Assembly: GCA_023213315.1 (NCBI GenBank) | Contig: JAKCPI010025337.1 | Coordinates: 62,001-126,000 of the forward strand | Origin: Euborellia annulipes | Lineage: Eukaryota; Arthropoda; Insecta; Dermaptera; Anisolabididae | DNA length: 64,000 nt | Direction: 5' to 3' | Part shown: positions 22,505-33,910 of the stretch, in pieces | Position numbering within the stretch: the first letter of the stretch is position 1 | How the letters are laid out: each line of letters begins with the position of its first letter | Position numbers and translations under genes: made by a program | Notes under the pieces: generated by a model | Seen by the model: the letters and a program-made list of their open reading frames with translations, nothing else | The model's database searches: none | What the model was told of the DNA's origin: nothing

Positions 22505-23705
22505 ACATATAAGACTAATAATAAATATATTTTTTTAAATTTTCCCTCTCGGCTGCCCAAATACATTTTTTTTATTAAAAGTTTTATTGACATCTTAAAC
22601 TATATAGAGAAGATTACCAAAATTATTTAATTAAAATATATGGTGGGGCACAGACCCCCAAATATTTAAAAAATACTCTTAATATTTTTAAAAATTTATT
22701 TGCCTAGAGTTGTTTGAGATCAGTGAGTAAGTTTCCCATCTTGTTTTTTTTATACTCTTTGACAGTTGCTTTATTCGTTCGCAAATGTCAAATCCCTTGC
22801 TTCGTGTTGTGTGTTTTTTCATTTCGATTTATCTCTTTCAAAGTGCCTTAACGTTTTGTGTTTATTATTTATTAATATAGTAATAATTTTTTTCATTGAT
22901 ATACAGTGTTTATATATTTAAAAGTGTCTTTATTCGATTTGAAGTGTTAAAATGTGTTTGTGCCTCTGCTTGCCTCGGGTTCATCACATCCAAATGCCTT
23001 TAACCTGTGAGTTATATATTATATTCTTTTATTTATCCTAATATAATTATAATATTATGTTTAAGATTATTAATTAATAATCTTAACAAATACGGTATAT
23101 GATATATTTCTTAATTTATTTTATTTTATTGAATGAAGATTATGTATTCTTTGATAAATCAATTCTACCTTCATTGCCCATATATTTTATTTCGATAATT
23201 ATTAAATAATATTTTTTTTTGTTTTCTTTGACTCCTTCAAGATTTAAAAATATTTTTATTCTCGTTGACTTTGACCAATTTATACTGTATATATAGAGAT
23301 TATGCACCTTATTTTATTATCATATCATAAATGATTCTGGTTAAAATTGTTGGCGAGAATATAACAAATACCAAGGCAAAATCGACCCAACAAAAAAGGT
23401 ATTTCAAACCAGAAAATCACATTTTCTCACCAAGTATTTATTTTAGTTATACAAAATTATTCTATGAATAAATTCTCAAAATCACCCTGTCTTGAAAATT
23501 ATTTTATGAATAATTAAAAAAAAAATTTCTCTAATACACCTGTTGTATTTTTAACTTTTTCATTATTTTATTAAAATAAATACTATTTGAAGAGATAATT
23601 TGATTTATCAGGTTTGAAATTCACAGAACTTTTCTAGTTGATGTAGCCTTTGGTCCTTGCTTATAAGTTTTGTGCAGGCCTAAATAAATATAGGTATATG
23701 ACCTA
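22505..23705 (+). repeat. 1.2 kb duplicated segment, copy 1
   Basis: Nearly identical over its length to 52548-53757. Contains a possible mRNA start: an ATG at ~22951 opens a 20-codon frame (MCLCLCLPRVHHIQ...) that reaches CTGTGAGTTA, a fair 5' splice site. Could be the 5' part of an autonomous element or a long terminal repeat. No polymerase or transposase motif. Confidence 0.55.
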
Positions 23706-23734
23706 TATATATATATATTTTTTTTTTAAAACAC

Positions 23735-23920
23735 ACTTTTTTCTCATTCACAGTCACAATCACACACACATTCCCACAATCTTTTCGGCACCTCAGGTCA
23801 TATAAGACTTATACGATATCCGTTATTGATTAATATACATATTTGGGGTCCAGGCATTCTTATTTGGTATCCAAATGGCTTAAATAAAATCATCGGACTC
23901 CCTGGGGCTACCCGCGACGT
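23735..23920 (-). repeat. SINE1, copy e, head missing
   Basis: Reverse of the SINE1 tail and body: CTTTTCGGCACCTCAGGTCA, AAATGGCTTAAATAAAATCA, CCCGCGACGT. The head is lost next to the MITE that follows. Confidence 0.65.
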
Positions 23921-23940
23921 TAGCCGCCTTTTTATATCAA

Positions 23941-24143
23941 TAGAGAAGAGCAACAGCCACCAAGATCGTTGCTGCATAGCAATTTCAAATCACCTCATCT
24001 GCCCCCAAGGGTCACCTTGGCTTCCAGTCCATTATTGACATTTGTCAACAACTCCAGCCTCTCGGTGAAGGGCGGGGGGAGGGTAGATGTGCTTTACAAT
24101 TGTTATACAGCAACGATCTTGGTGGTTGCTCTTCTCTGTTCCC
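23941..24143. mobile_element. MITE with AGAAGAGCAAC termini
   Basis: CACCAAGATCGTTGCTG at left faces CAGCAACGATCTTGGTG at right. The interior is higher in GC. Confidence 0.6.
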
Positions 24144-24744
24144 GAGGTAGAAAAATATTCATTATTTAGCGTGTTCAGATAAGAATGTCTCTAATTAAAT
24201 TATTATAAGAAATATTTATTTAAATTTTTCCAAACGTTACTTAAGTTTTACTTTCCATTATATAATAAAATAAATTTAATTTGGTTTTTATTTTAAGTAA
24301 AAAAAAACAAAACGATCCTCTTTTTTTTGCATTAAATAAATTGGCTTTATATTAGATTCTGATGCTAGAATAAATGTGAAATAAATAAATAAAATTATGG
24401 AAGAGATCCGAATTATAAACAAACTTGTTTTCAAGTTAATGTCGAAGTGCGGCAGGTTCTCTTAGTTTTATTGAATTCGATAAAAAATCCCGGGGGGGAG
24501 GGGGGCGGGGGGGTTTTAAAAAAAATAATATTCCCTCGGGATGCATCTAATGGGCCTGAATGGCTCAGCATTCCAGTAACAGCAGCAGACAATGAGTAGC
24601 AGGTGGATTCCCTTCTTGTTGTTTACAAACACCCGCGTTTTATAGCTAATCGTCTTCTCTTTGGCAAATATTAGGCCACAATATGGCTACGTTTTTAAAC
24701 CATTAGACAACCGGGAATAATAGTTTGATCTGATACGGTAAACA
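24144..24744. other. No gene seen
   Basis: AT-rich with a G-run at 24490-24514; 24540-24680 is mixed with no repeat partner. Confidence 0.45.
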
Positions 24745-24825
24745 AAATTTGTAAATAAAGATTGCGAATAGCAGCTGGCTGCTGGCTGCTATTCGCAATC
24801 CTTATCAAATTAAACAGCCATTGTC
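24745..24825. repeat. Short foldback
   Basis: ATTGCGAATAGCAGC faces GCTGCTATTCGCAAT across a 9-base loop; arms extend imperfectly outward. Confidence 0.6.
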
Positions 24826-25574
24826 TCCATCATCTTTAAAAATTTGTAAATATTCAGGCATGTTAAGCCTGAGTTTTGTATATCAAAACATACTTAATAG
24901 TGATTATAATCCTAATTATAAACTAATTGAGATATGACTGTGTAGTCAATTCTTTAGGAAAGCATTCTCAGCACTCAGAGATAAAGGATTATTTCAAATT
25001 TTCGACGTTTCGCTTGCCAATTGCCAATTAAATAATCCTTTATTTAATTTCCTTGAGGGAGCGAAGATAGATATTCATCAAATAATAAATTTTATATCGG
25101 TATTTTGAAAGAAATTTGTTCTTATATTCAGGACGAAAAACTCTCAGAATATTTTTTGACGATTAACATTGCATACATTTGTTTATAAAAACTGCCTGAA
25201 CGACTCAGTCGCTCTATTTGCACTAATCTTAATTTTATTTTTACATACAAAATTGATTATATAAATTTATTTTTTATCCTACTTGGACATTTTTTCATTC
25301 CGTTGTGTGTTATGAATTTTTTACTTGCTGTTTATCTTTCCTCCTTTTCACCTAATTTCATCCACGAACATGCCAAGCAAGAAACATCTGAAATTGAAGA
25401 TTTTTTTACATAATATACTTTATTAATACATATAATTTTTTTTTAAATTATTTTTATTAATTATTAAATATCAAAGTAATCAATTTAAAATGGATGATCA
25501 GTCAGAATATTTTCTGAGGATGTTTTTGTAATTGAGTCGTCTATTATGTTTGTTATGATTGCTTGATTGTGAGG
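24826..25574. other. No gene; one hammerhead-class hairpin relic
   Basis: ATAAAGGATTATTT faces AAATAATCCTTTAT (24981-25042) around TCGACGTTTCGCTTGCC, the GAAACGUC word of the hairpin class. The rest is AT-rich. Confidence 0.4.
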
Positions 25575-26232
25575 AGACGTGAGTTGTGTATTGTGCTTGT
25601 CACGCCAGATTTTTTGTGTCGACATATATTTAGTTTCGGACAGTACTGTACATTTGAATTCAAGACGTAATAAAATTTATAAAGATGAGAAAATATTTAT
25701 ATTTTGATAGCATGGCAACCATCTTTCCTATGGAGTACTAGAGTAAAGTGGTCTTCAAAAGAATTTCAATAACAAAATGAGAATATACATTTTAAAGAAC
25801 ATCTAAAAAATAGTTGATTTATGAATTTAAAAAAAAAAATCGTTGGAACAAATTTTGAGAAAATTGAAAAAAAAAAAAAAAAAAAAAAACTGAAAAAGTA
25901 CATCAGTAAAGTATTAGTAGTCTTTGGCCACTTTAGCTCAAAAGCTTTGTGTCACGTCTTAGGGGGGGGGGGTAACGAACTTAAATATAAAATTTCAACC
26001 TCCTAGCTCAATTTCTTCATGCTTTAAAGTGAACACACACAGAGAGACCATATCGCGAAAACCACTTTTTTGAATTCAGGGGACCTCAAACCGTGTATAT
26101 CCATCAAAATCTCGATATTGAATTTTCGGCATGAATCCAATACTTCCTATCTCTATATATTAACCCATATATAGACCAATAATTTCTCTCTATGTTTAAA
26201 TTTATTAACATATATAGGTAACAGAAAGCAAA
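25575..26232 (-). repeat. Family A, copy 6
   Basis: From a partial hairpin (CTTGTCACGCCAGATTTTTT) to ATATATAGGTAACAGAAAGC; contains TACATCAGTAAAGTATTAGT and a long A-run. Confidence 0.7.
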
Positions 26233-26720
26233 AAACGATTGGTTCTAAGACGAATTTTGAAAAATTCTGATCAAGAATTGTTATTTTTGTTAAAAGAAAA
26301 AAAAAAAGATGTTTTTGTTTAAATTAGGAGAAAAAAAGTCGATGGTTTGTGTTTGATGATAGTTTCTTTCCATTTGTTTATTTATGTTTATTTATATTTT
26401 TTTTTTCCAATAGTAACTTGTGAATTGAAAAAAAATTTATGCTCCTTCTATCCATCCCTTTTTTGTAGATTATTTTGTAAATATATCGAAGGGGGGAAAA
26501 TAAATATTAACAGGATCGATGAGGAAAGAGTGGAGAATTTTTCTTTTTATTTTTGGTGAAAGTGAAAAACAGCCGGATAGATCAAAACAATAATAAAGTT
26601 TTATTTTTACGAAGAAGTTCGAAGCTTCCAAATTTTCGTCACATGTCTCTTTTTTTCTTTTAATAATAATTTATATCAAAACACATCATCATCAATTCTT
26701 TTTTTTTTTCTGGTTGATGT
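26233..26720. other. AT-rich spacer, nothing seen
   Basis: Homopolymer-rich; no convincing frame. Confidence 0.45.
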
Positions 26721-26734
26721 TTACTCGTATAAAT

Positions 26735-26955
26735 TCCAAGATGCATCTCCAGAAAAAAAGAAGATATTCCTTCTCCCTTTGGGCACTGTCACGTCGAAGC
26801 CACCCATATAGGGATTAATCAGCCAATAGTCGGGGTCATATTTATGCGGAGTATTGTCTGGTTTATGGGACACTGGCACGGGCAAAGGCTCAAGTGCACG
26901 TGAGGTGCACCGATTAGCAGATCGCCTGGTGCATAACACCGGCTGGTAAGACCTG
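26735..26955. other. Single-copy block, possible exon or regulatory DNA
   Basis: An open frame on the - strand (26939 to 26721, 72 codons) includes PHKYDPDYWLINPYMGGFD and has balanced composition, but no known domain. On the + strand CTGGTAAGAC resembles a 5' splice site and GGGATTAATCAGCCAAT resembles homeodomain sites. Undecided. Confidence 0.25.
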
Positions 26956-27129
26956 TTTCTGGCTTTGTTTTTTGTTGCAGTATAATAGCCTCTATTTTTT
27001 TTTTTCTTTATCGCCTAACCAAACAAAATTTTGTTAAAATTTGTGATTTGATACCGTAGCCTCAGTGAATTAATTTAAAAAAATTGTCATAAATTAGAAT
27101 ACCATTGTTTTTATATTTATAACTTATAT

Positions 27130-27295
27130 AGAGATGTCGATGAGGGGATAGGAGGGGCCTGGCAACATTAGATTGGGTTTCCCCGAGGAATCAGGGTGAT
27201 GAAAGCCCCTCGTTAGCAATCTCTATATCAATTATTATATATTTGTAAACCCTAAATGGCCTCAACAGCCGAAAGGGTAAATAAAAAAAGCCCTA
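27130..27295 (+). repeat. SINE-like copy with the shared tail
   Basis: A GC-rich body (GGTTTCCCCGAGGAATCAGG) ends in AACCCTAAATGGCCTCAACAG, CCGAAAGG and an A-rich run. Confidence 0.4.
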
Positions 27296-27299
27296 GAGA

Positions 27300-27463
27300 G
27301 ATATTTACTTATTAATTTTAATTGAAAAGAATACTTGGTCCATTCTAATGAGATATTTATTTTATTTAACTTCGGCTTAACTTTATACGTATTTCGACTC
27401 AAGGTGTGTCATCTTCAGAGGTTCTGTAGAAGTCTTATATAAACTTCTGAAGATGACACATCC
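27300..27463. mobile_element. Penelope-like foldback fragment
   Basis: Facing hairpins (27383-27420 on -, 27444-27463 on +). The right one is cut after GAAGATGACACAT by the family E insertion. Confidence 0.45.
27383..27420 (-). ncRNA. Hammerhead-like motif, GAAAUACGUAUA type
   Basis: On the - strand CUGAAGA, extra U, weak stem II (GAC...GUC), GAAA, UACGUAU, A. The stem III segment AUACGUAU is a perfect 8-base palindrome. Stem I is weak. Confidence 0.4.
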
Positions 27464-27740
27464 ACCCAGACAGCTTGGAATATTGCAGTAATAGTGCAGC
27501 AAGATTGCCAATCTTGTTCAATATTGATAATATTGCAGCAACATTTGCAGTGTTGCAAAGATGGATATAGAAATATTGCAGAAACGTTGTTTGGAATATT
27601 GCCACTGCAATAGTGCAGCAATGTTGTCAATATTTTGCAAGATTTGCAATATTCCTATAATATTCCTGCAATATTGGAAAATATCCATGATTCGCAATGT
27701 TTCTGCAATATTGCTGAAATATTCCAAGCATCTTTTGGGT
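27464..27740. mobile_element. Family E MITE, copy 2
   Basis: Ends CCCAGACAGCTTGGAATATT and ATTCCAAGCATCTTTTGGGT. The interior reiterates GCAATATT words. Confidence 0.7.
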
Positions 27741-28789
27741 ATTGTCGAAATAAGTATAAAAATAAAACAATTGAAATACCTACCAAGTGTATAATTTAAA
27801 TACCTTACAACAGTTGTTTCCTAACTTTATGTTACAACACCTCCTAATCGCGCCCCTCCCCCCACCCTACACTAGTCCGCGCCTCACAGTTTGGAAAACG
27901 CTGCCCTACAATAACTTGTTGAAATTTTTTTTGTTTTCATTTGTACTATCGTCCCCTGAATTATATTACCATGTTACAGATGTAAATTTTCCACCAAACA
28001 GGGTTCTTCTTCCAACATTAATCTTTTTTATACAATATTTTATTTAGCCTAATATTTTTAATTATTTTTTAAGATCTATTATTTAAATTTTAAATTTTTT
28101 TTTTTTTTTCAACTTAACTAATTACCATATCAGTAAGAAACACTGTCCAAGAATTTTCCAAAATTCATTATCCGTGTTAAAACGAAAACGAAATTGCGTT
28201 ATAAAAATATTGGGTTTTACTCTTAACTATAAAAAATTGTCAAATTTTTCCTTTTTTTTATCGCTTTAAAATAGTTTAATTTTAAGTTACGAAAGTACTG
28301 TTTATTACTGAGATTTCAATTGCCAAATATTTTAATATGAATTATATAAATTAATTTCAATATATTATTATTATTACTACTACTTTTTAATCGAAATTTT
28401 GGCCCTTTGCCCCAATTTCAAAACGAATTTGATCGCCAAGTATTAAAAATAATAATAATAATAATTTACGAAACTCATAATTTAAATATAGAAATTTGAA
28501 TATTAATTAATGAGAGTGTTAATTTTATTTAATTATAGTAATTTTTGTATATTAAAATTAAATTTATGGAAAAACATTCATTCATTTCCAAATCAATTAG
28601 AAATTTTTCAAAATTGATTTGATATATAATTAAATAGGTGCAAAAATAAAATCATTTAATAAAATGTGCGATTTATATTTTTATTATAAATATGAGAAAG
28701 TAGTGTATAATTTTTTTAAATTATCTTTTATATAATACATATAATAATTATTATTATTGAATTATAATTGAAAATTTTCTTCCGACAGA
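27741..28789. other. AT-rich spacer, no gene seen
   Basis: About 1 kb of AT-rich sequence. 27840-27910 is briefly C-rich. No recognisable feature. Confidence 0.5.
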
Positions 28790-28884
28790 CAACGACACAA
28801 AAAATTTGATGTGACAAGCACAGCAACTTTTGATTAACGAAGATAAGAGAAAGTTGTGTGCTGTGCGACAGTCACACCAGATTT
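28790..28884. repeat. Lone family A hairpin
   Basis: GACACAAAAAATTTGATGTG to CAGTCACACCAGATTTTTT. Confidence 0.6.
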
Positions 28885-28924
28885 TTTACTTTATCTTAAT
28901 TATATATGTAATATTATATGTAGT

Positions 28925-29776
28925 GAGAAAGGAAAATATCTTAAGAACGAAAAGAATTAGGAGGTTGAAATTATATATTTAAGTTAGGTACCCCCCTGGG
29001 ATGTGAACAAAATCGCCCAAAAAGAACTAGTACTTTACTGATGTACTTTTTCACTTTTTTCAAAATTTGCTTCTAACGATTTTTGATTAAAATTCACAAA
29101 TCAACTATTTTTTATATACTCTTTAAAAAGTATATCAATAAAATTTTTCTTAAAAATTGTTTGAAATATACTTTACTGACCCACATAGCACAAAATATTG
29201 CAGCAATGTTGCAGAAATATTGCGAATCTTGCATAAATTGCCAATTAATATTGCAGGAATATTGCAAATTTTGCAAAATATTGGCAACATTGCAGCGGCA
29301 ATATTCCAAGCTAGGAATATTGCAGCAACATTGTTACAATATTCCTATGTCCGCCTTTTTTTCAACTTTGCAGAAATATTGCATCAATGTTGCTGCAATA
29401 TTGTCAATATTGAGCAAGATTGGCAATATTGCTGCAACATTCCAGCAATATTTTGTGCTGTGTGGGGATGAACTTTTTCAGTTTTTTTTTTTTTTTTTTT
29501 CGAATTTCACAAAATTCACTGGAACAATTTTGAATTAATTTATAAATCATCTATTTTTTAGATGGTCTTTAAAATGTATATTCTCATTTTGCTTTCAAAA
29601 TTGTTTGAAGCAAACTTTACTCTTGTACTTCACAAGTTTGGAACTAAACTGCTATGGGAAACTAAATATATCTTGACACAAAAAAATCTGGGGTGACAAG
29701 CACAGTACACGACTTTCAATTATCGAACGTATCAGAAATTTGTGTTCTGTTTGCCCAGTCACGCCAGAATTTTTAT
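28925..29776 (+). repeat. Family A, copy 7, carrying a family E insertion
   Basis: From AAAATATCTTAAGAACGAAA through ACTAGTACTTTACTGATG to a terminal hairpin at ~29690-29776. Family E sits at 29180-29466 inside a second ACTTTACTGA word. Confidence 0.65.
29180..29466. mobile_element. Family E MITE, copy 3, inserted in family A
   Basis: Ends CCCACATAGCACAAAATATT and ATATTTTGTGCTGTGTGGGG. Flanks ...CTGA and GATG... suggest a short (2-3 bp) target duplication. Confidence 0.7.
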
Positions 29777-29778
29777 AA

Positions 29779-30450
29779 TCACCTCACATAAATATTTTCT
29801 TCATTAAGATAATCAAGTACTTTTCTTTAATTTAAAAATAATTTTTTTAAATAAAATTTAATTAATCAAAGTCCTTTGTCAATACACTTGAATCTTCCAA
29901 GAATCATCCACTTTTAAATATAAATAATGCATGTTTGAAAGGGAAAGATTTTTGTTGGTCTTTGTTGTTATTATTTGATCAAGTTAATATTCAAAAATAA
30001 ACAAGAACTTTACCACTTTTCCAAATTTAAAACACTTTTCTCTCTCTCTCTTTCTATTTGTTTGGAATGAGATCTAATTAAAATGTTTCCACTCAACTTA
30101 GATTTGAATAAATTCTTCTCAGAAATAGGAATGATTAAATCTGCATTTCCTTAACTTTTTCTTAAACAAATGGAAGGAAAAAATAAAAAAAACAGTCACC
30201 TCAGATTTTATTCTAAAAAGAACTCAAGTTCTTTCCGCCCTTTGTTCATTAATCTACGTCAAATGGGATTTTAAATAAACACTTACTACATTTTATCTAA
30301 CGAATAAAAATTAATTAATTGACCTCGAAATAAGAAAAAAAAAAATTTTTTTTTAAAGAAAGAGATTTTTTCTATTTGTCACAAATACATTTATTATGAA
30401 TGTCAAATTTTATTTTCAAAAATTGGTAACTTCAAGTTGAAGCATTATTA
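29779..30450. other. AT-rich spacer, nothing seen
   Basis: No gene or repeat recognised. Confidence 0.5.
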
Positions 30451-30451
30451 T

Positions 30452-30880
30452 CAGAGTTGTGCTGGATCGCGATCCTTTTGGATTTAAATCTGAATACCTG
30501 AGGATTTTCGGATCTGTATCGAAATCCTGTTTTCATGGAGGATTTTGAATCTGGATCGAAATCATCTTTGCTCTCTGGATCGCTAATCCTTTTCGAAGGA
30601 TTAACAATATTAAATTTTTGCGATCCTTTTCAAAGGACTGCCAATTCTTTAAAACTTTTTACTTTTAAATAAATACGTATATCCTTTTACGACCGTAATT
30701 CATCCAAAAGCTTAAAAAGCAAGTCCGGATAGGATTTTCGGATCGATGATCTCGATTTGCGGTTAGGAACAACGATCCTTTTTCGGATCGGATCGCTAAT
30801 CCTTTTGTAGCAGCGGGATCGGATTAGAGGATCCGAACTGCACGGATCTGTGGTTCTGATCGCTAATCCTTTTTAAGAAA
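30452..30880. mobile_element. MITE built from GGATC words
   Basis: Left AGAGTTGTGCTGGATCGCGA, right GGATCCGAACTGCACGG. The interior repeats GGATCGCTAATCCTTTT and CGGATC many times in both orientations. Probably hAT type. Confidence 0.55.
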
Positions 30881-30906
30881 TTTTCCCCTTCTTTGATTAT
30901 TATAAT

Positions 30907-30990
30907 ACAGTGGAGCCTCGCTTAACGCCCATAATTCGTTCCAGAATCATACTCGTAAAGCGAAACTCTCGTTATATGAAACAATAACAT
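30907..30990 (+). mobile_element. Tc1/mariner (pogo-like) end fragment
   Basis: TACAGTGGAGCCTCGCTTAA followed by CGCCCATAATTCG resembles pogo/Tigger-type termini; no opposite end found. Confidence 0.4.
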
Positions 30991-31169
30991 TCTCCTCTTT
31001 ATCATTGTACATTCTTTCTTCTCTTCGCCACTTATGCGAAAGGGCGCTGGTCGTTAAGGGGGCACGGGAGCATGTTTTTCCCGATAAGATGGCGTAGTGT
31101 GTCATAAAAAGTATGCCCAAAAATCAATTAATTCAAAAATTTGCCAAGATATCAGAATGGTAACTAATA

Positions 31170-31500
31170 ATATTTTTTTTTGGAATGGGTGCATAAGGTC
31201 CGAAGACCTATAATGACCAATAGTCACATGCAGCCAGGAAGAAAATAAAAACAAAAGGAGAAGCATAAAGGGGAAACTCAACTGCGGGAACTGAGAAGAT
31301 GCCTGTTGAGGTTAGACTTGAAAGTCTGAAGATTGTAGGTTTTGGGGAAGATAGACGCAGGGAGCTTGTTCCAATCACGGGAGGTCATGGGGACAAAGGA
31401 AGATTGGAATTGACTGGTTTTGTTAGTCGTGATCTGAACACCATAGGGATGCTGGGAAGATGCCTCTCTTGTGTTCCGTGAATATGTTGCATTGGGTGGG
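31170..31500 (-). pseudogene. Non-LTR retrotransposon (LINE) 3' end, dead fragment
   Basis: Read on the - strand, about 31435 down to 31270 encodes QFQSSFVPMTSRDWNKLPAS, then IFPKTYNLQTFKSNLNRHLL and a stop. This is the segment after the reverse transcriptase in CR1/Jockey-like LINEs, with the usual F-P-T-R-WN-LP and a later TFK-L-L signature. A short 3' untranslated region follows and ends in an A-run (T-run at 31171-31180 on +). The upstream reverse transcriptase is missing, so it is a 5'-truncated insertion. Confidence 0.65.
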
Positions 31501-31800
31501 ATAATTGATTTTAATTCGGCATTAATGCATTTGGTTGATTTTCATTGATCTTTTAACAATAAATACTTTATAAATGTTATTATAATATATTACAATATAT
31601 TATATTGTGTATTTTTTATAAAAGCATAAAAATATATACAATAAATATAGGCCAGATATAGGCACAACACAAGTTGCTTTTATTTAATAATATATTTTTT
31701 ATACTATCTAATAGTATTAATTTCATTATCTAGATTTCTATTTATTTGGAACTTTGGTGCTCAAGGAGGAGGATTTGTAACTCCACATCCTCCCTGCTAT

Positions 31801-32082
31801 CATAGGCGTACCCATCGAGGGGCAGGGGGCAGCTGCCCCCCCTAGAGGCAAGAAAAAAAAATTAAATGTTTATAAAGTGATGAAACGAAACAAAATTAGG
31901 TAGGGCGATAGCAACGGGGACTAGTTAGGACTCGAGGGTTTTTATGCCTTTAATTCGAAGGCTTTTCCCCTATATATATTTATAAAAAAGCTATGTCACA
32001 ATCTGGACGGCAACGATCTGCCCCCCCCCCCCTGGACGACCATGATCTGCCCCCTCTAGATTTGATCCTGGGTACGCCCTTG
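31801..32082. mobile_element. hAT-type MITE with perfect 8-bp duplication
   Basis: Ends CATAGGCGTACCCATCG / CTGGGTACGCCCTTG; CCTGCTAT flanks both sides (31793-31800, 32083-32090). Same family as 41162-41423. Confidence 0.85.
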
Positions 32083-32090
32083 CCTGCTAT

Positions 32091-32616
32091 GACTATGAAT
32101 TTAATAAGCTCTAATTAATGAGAATTAAATTTTTTTCAAATTCGAGTTAAATTCATTTCCAATTGGTAAAATAAAATAAAAAACCACAAAAGCGTCTTCT
32201 TTGGGGACCAATTTAACCATGATTACATAATAAATTTTACTTTCAAAAAGTTCATTCTCAATTCACACTCGTAGGGGGGAAAACCGCATATAAAATGAAT
32301 CACTTTCAATTCTTTACACATAAAAATTCAAGGCGATAGAGGAAGGGGTGGGGGGAAGCAGCAATTTATTAACCTTTGATTATAAATCTCACCTTTCAAT
32401 CAATAAAAATGTTCGAATGAATGAATTAAAATAATTAAAATTGTTTTGCATTATAATAATTTATTGAATTTTTTTTTTTAACTATCAGAACATGAATAAA
32501 AATTTTTATTGATAAAATAACATAAAATTTTCTCCATGTGATGATGAATTTAAAATTCCTTAAGTTAAAAGATTCTAGGCCTTTGCAGTTCAATTAAAAA
32601 AGCAAAATACATATAT
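32091..32616. other. AT-rich spacer, nothing seen
   Basis: No gene or repeat recognised. Confidence 0.5.
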
Positions 32617-33200
32617 TTATTAAAGCTTTTATTTTTTATTATTATCGGAGTTTTTAATTATAGACTACGTTTTGTATTAATTATTTATTAAAAATCATAC
32701 TTATATATAAAAGGCTAAGAGGGTGTCCGATGTGTGAAACAACCAATCAGGCCTCAGGGATAGCGCCATGGTAACAAAATATAAATATTTACCCATGTTT
32801 ACGATTTTTTTTATTTATTTACATTTTGAATTCTAAAATATCGGCGTAAATTTTTTGTCTGTGTACCGGGAGAGTCCCGGAAAGGATATGATTCACAAAA
32901 AATCTTAAGTTCATGAATAATTAACCGCTAAAATAATCTCTACATATAAAAATGAAAAGGGAAAATGTATGTACCGGTATGTATATAAGTAGGCGAGCAA
33001 GGGGGTCCAGGGGGAGCAGCCCCTGGCTAGATGGAAAGCCCCGCCGAAGGCGGGGCTTTGCGTCTAGTATATAATATTGTACAACGTATCGACAACTATA
33101 GTTGAAACTTTGCACAGTATTTATATTTTTAATAAATAATTAATAACAAAGTGGTCTAAATTAAAAAACTCCCATAATAATGCAAACCACAAAAACTTTA
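32617..33200. mobile_element. Family B, copy 3, broken up by other elements
   Basis: Left arm 32617-32705 and right arm 33068-33200 (ATTGTACAACGTATCGACAA, ATAATGCAAACCACAAAAAC). Between them are a family A fragment (~32769-32862) and a short Helitron. Confidence 0.55.
32937..33067 (+). mobile_element. Non-autonomous Helitron, 131 bp
   Basis: Begins TC (TCTCTACATATAAAAATG), ends CTAG preceded by hairpin GCCCCGCC-GAA-GGCGGGGC about 10 bases upstream, and sits exactly between A (32936) and T (33068). All three Helitron hallmarks are present. CGAGCAAGGGGGTCCAGGGG recurs at ~63728. Confidence 0.8.
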
Positions 33201-33268
33201 ATAAACTTCAACTTCTGTTCACACTTATTTCAAAAAATTTTCTATATCAAATTCAACATTATTATTTT

Positions 33269-33689
33269 TCACTTTCTCTTACCCTATATATGAAATATAT
33301 AGAGAGAAAGTATTGGATTCATGTCAAAAATTCGTCGAGATTTTGATGGATATATACAAGTCCCTAAATCCAAAAAAGTGGTTATCGCAACATGGTCTGT
33401 CTGTGTGTGTGTGTGTCTGTGAACAAAATATCTCAAGAACGAATTGAGCTAGGAGGTTGAAATTTTATATTTAAGTTAGGTACCTTCCTTGGACGTGACA
33501 CGAAGCTTTTGAACAAAATCGGCCAAAGAGTACTAGTACTTTACTGATGTAATTTTTCAGTTTTTTTTTTCGATTTTCTCAAAATTTACTACATGTTTAA
33601 AATTCAAAAATTAATTATTTTTTAGATGCTCTTTAAAATGTATATTCCCATTTTGCCATTGAAATTTTCGGAAGACCACTTTACTCTTA
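33269..33689 (+). repeat. Family A, copy 8 (left part)
   Basis: From CACTTTCTCTTACC to CCACTTTACTCTTA, cut by a mariner-type MITE; the continuation (CTTCATAGGAAAGA) is at 35614. Confidence 0.75.
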
Positions 33690-33910
33690 TACAGTAAGCG
33701 TCACAATTAAGTCCCCACCTGATAGCTATAGCCTTAAGTATATGGGATAGTTTATATTATACTAGCTGCGGTAGGGTTGCCTTCGGCAACCCTACCCGCA
33801 TAGGCCCTGGCGGGCGGCGTCTCGGGATATGACTAAGAGTTGTCCAGATAAATGTATTTTAATTAATTATGAAAAAGAGTTTTTATTTTTTATTTTAAAT
33901 ATTTGATTAA

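Noticed and set aside
29083..29538. A 151-codon frame rich in Ile, Leu and Cys
   Set aside because: It is a read-through of the reiterated GCAATATT words of the family E MITE and family A.
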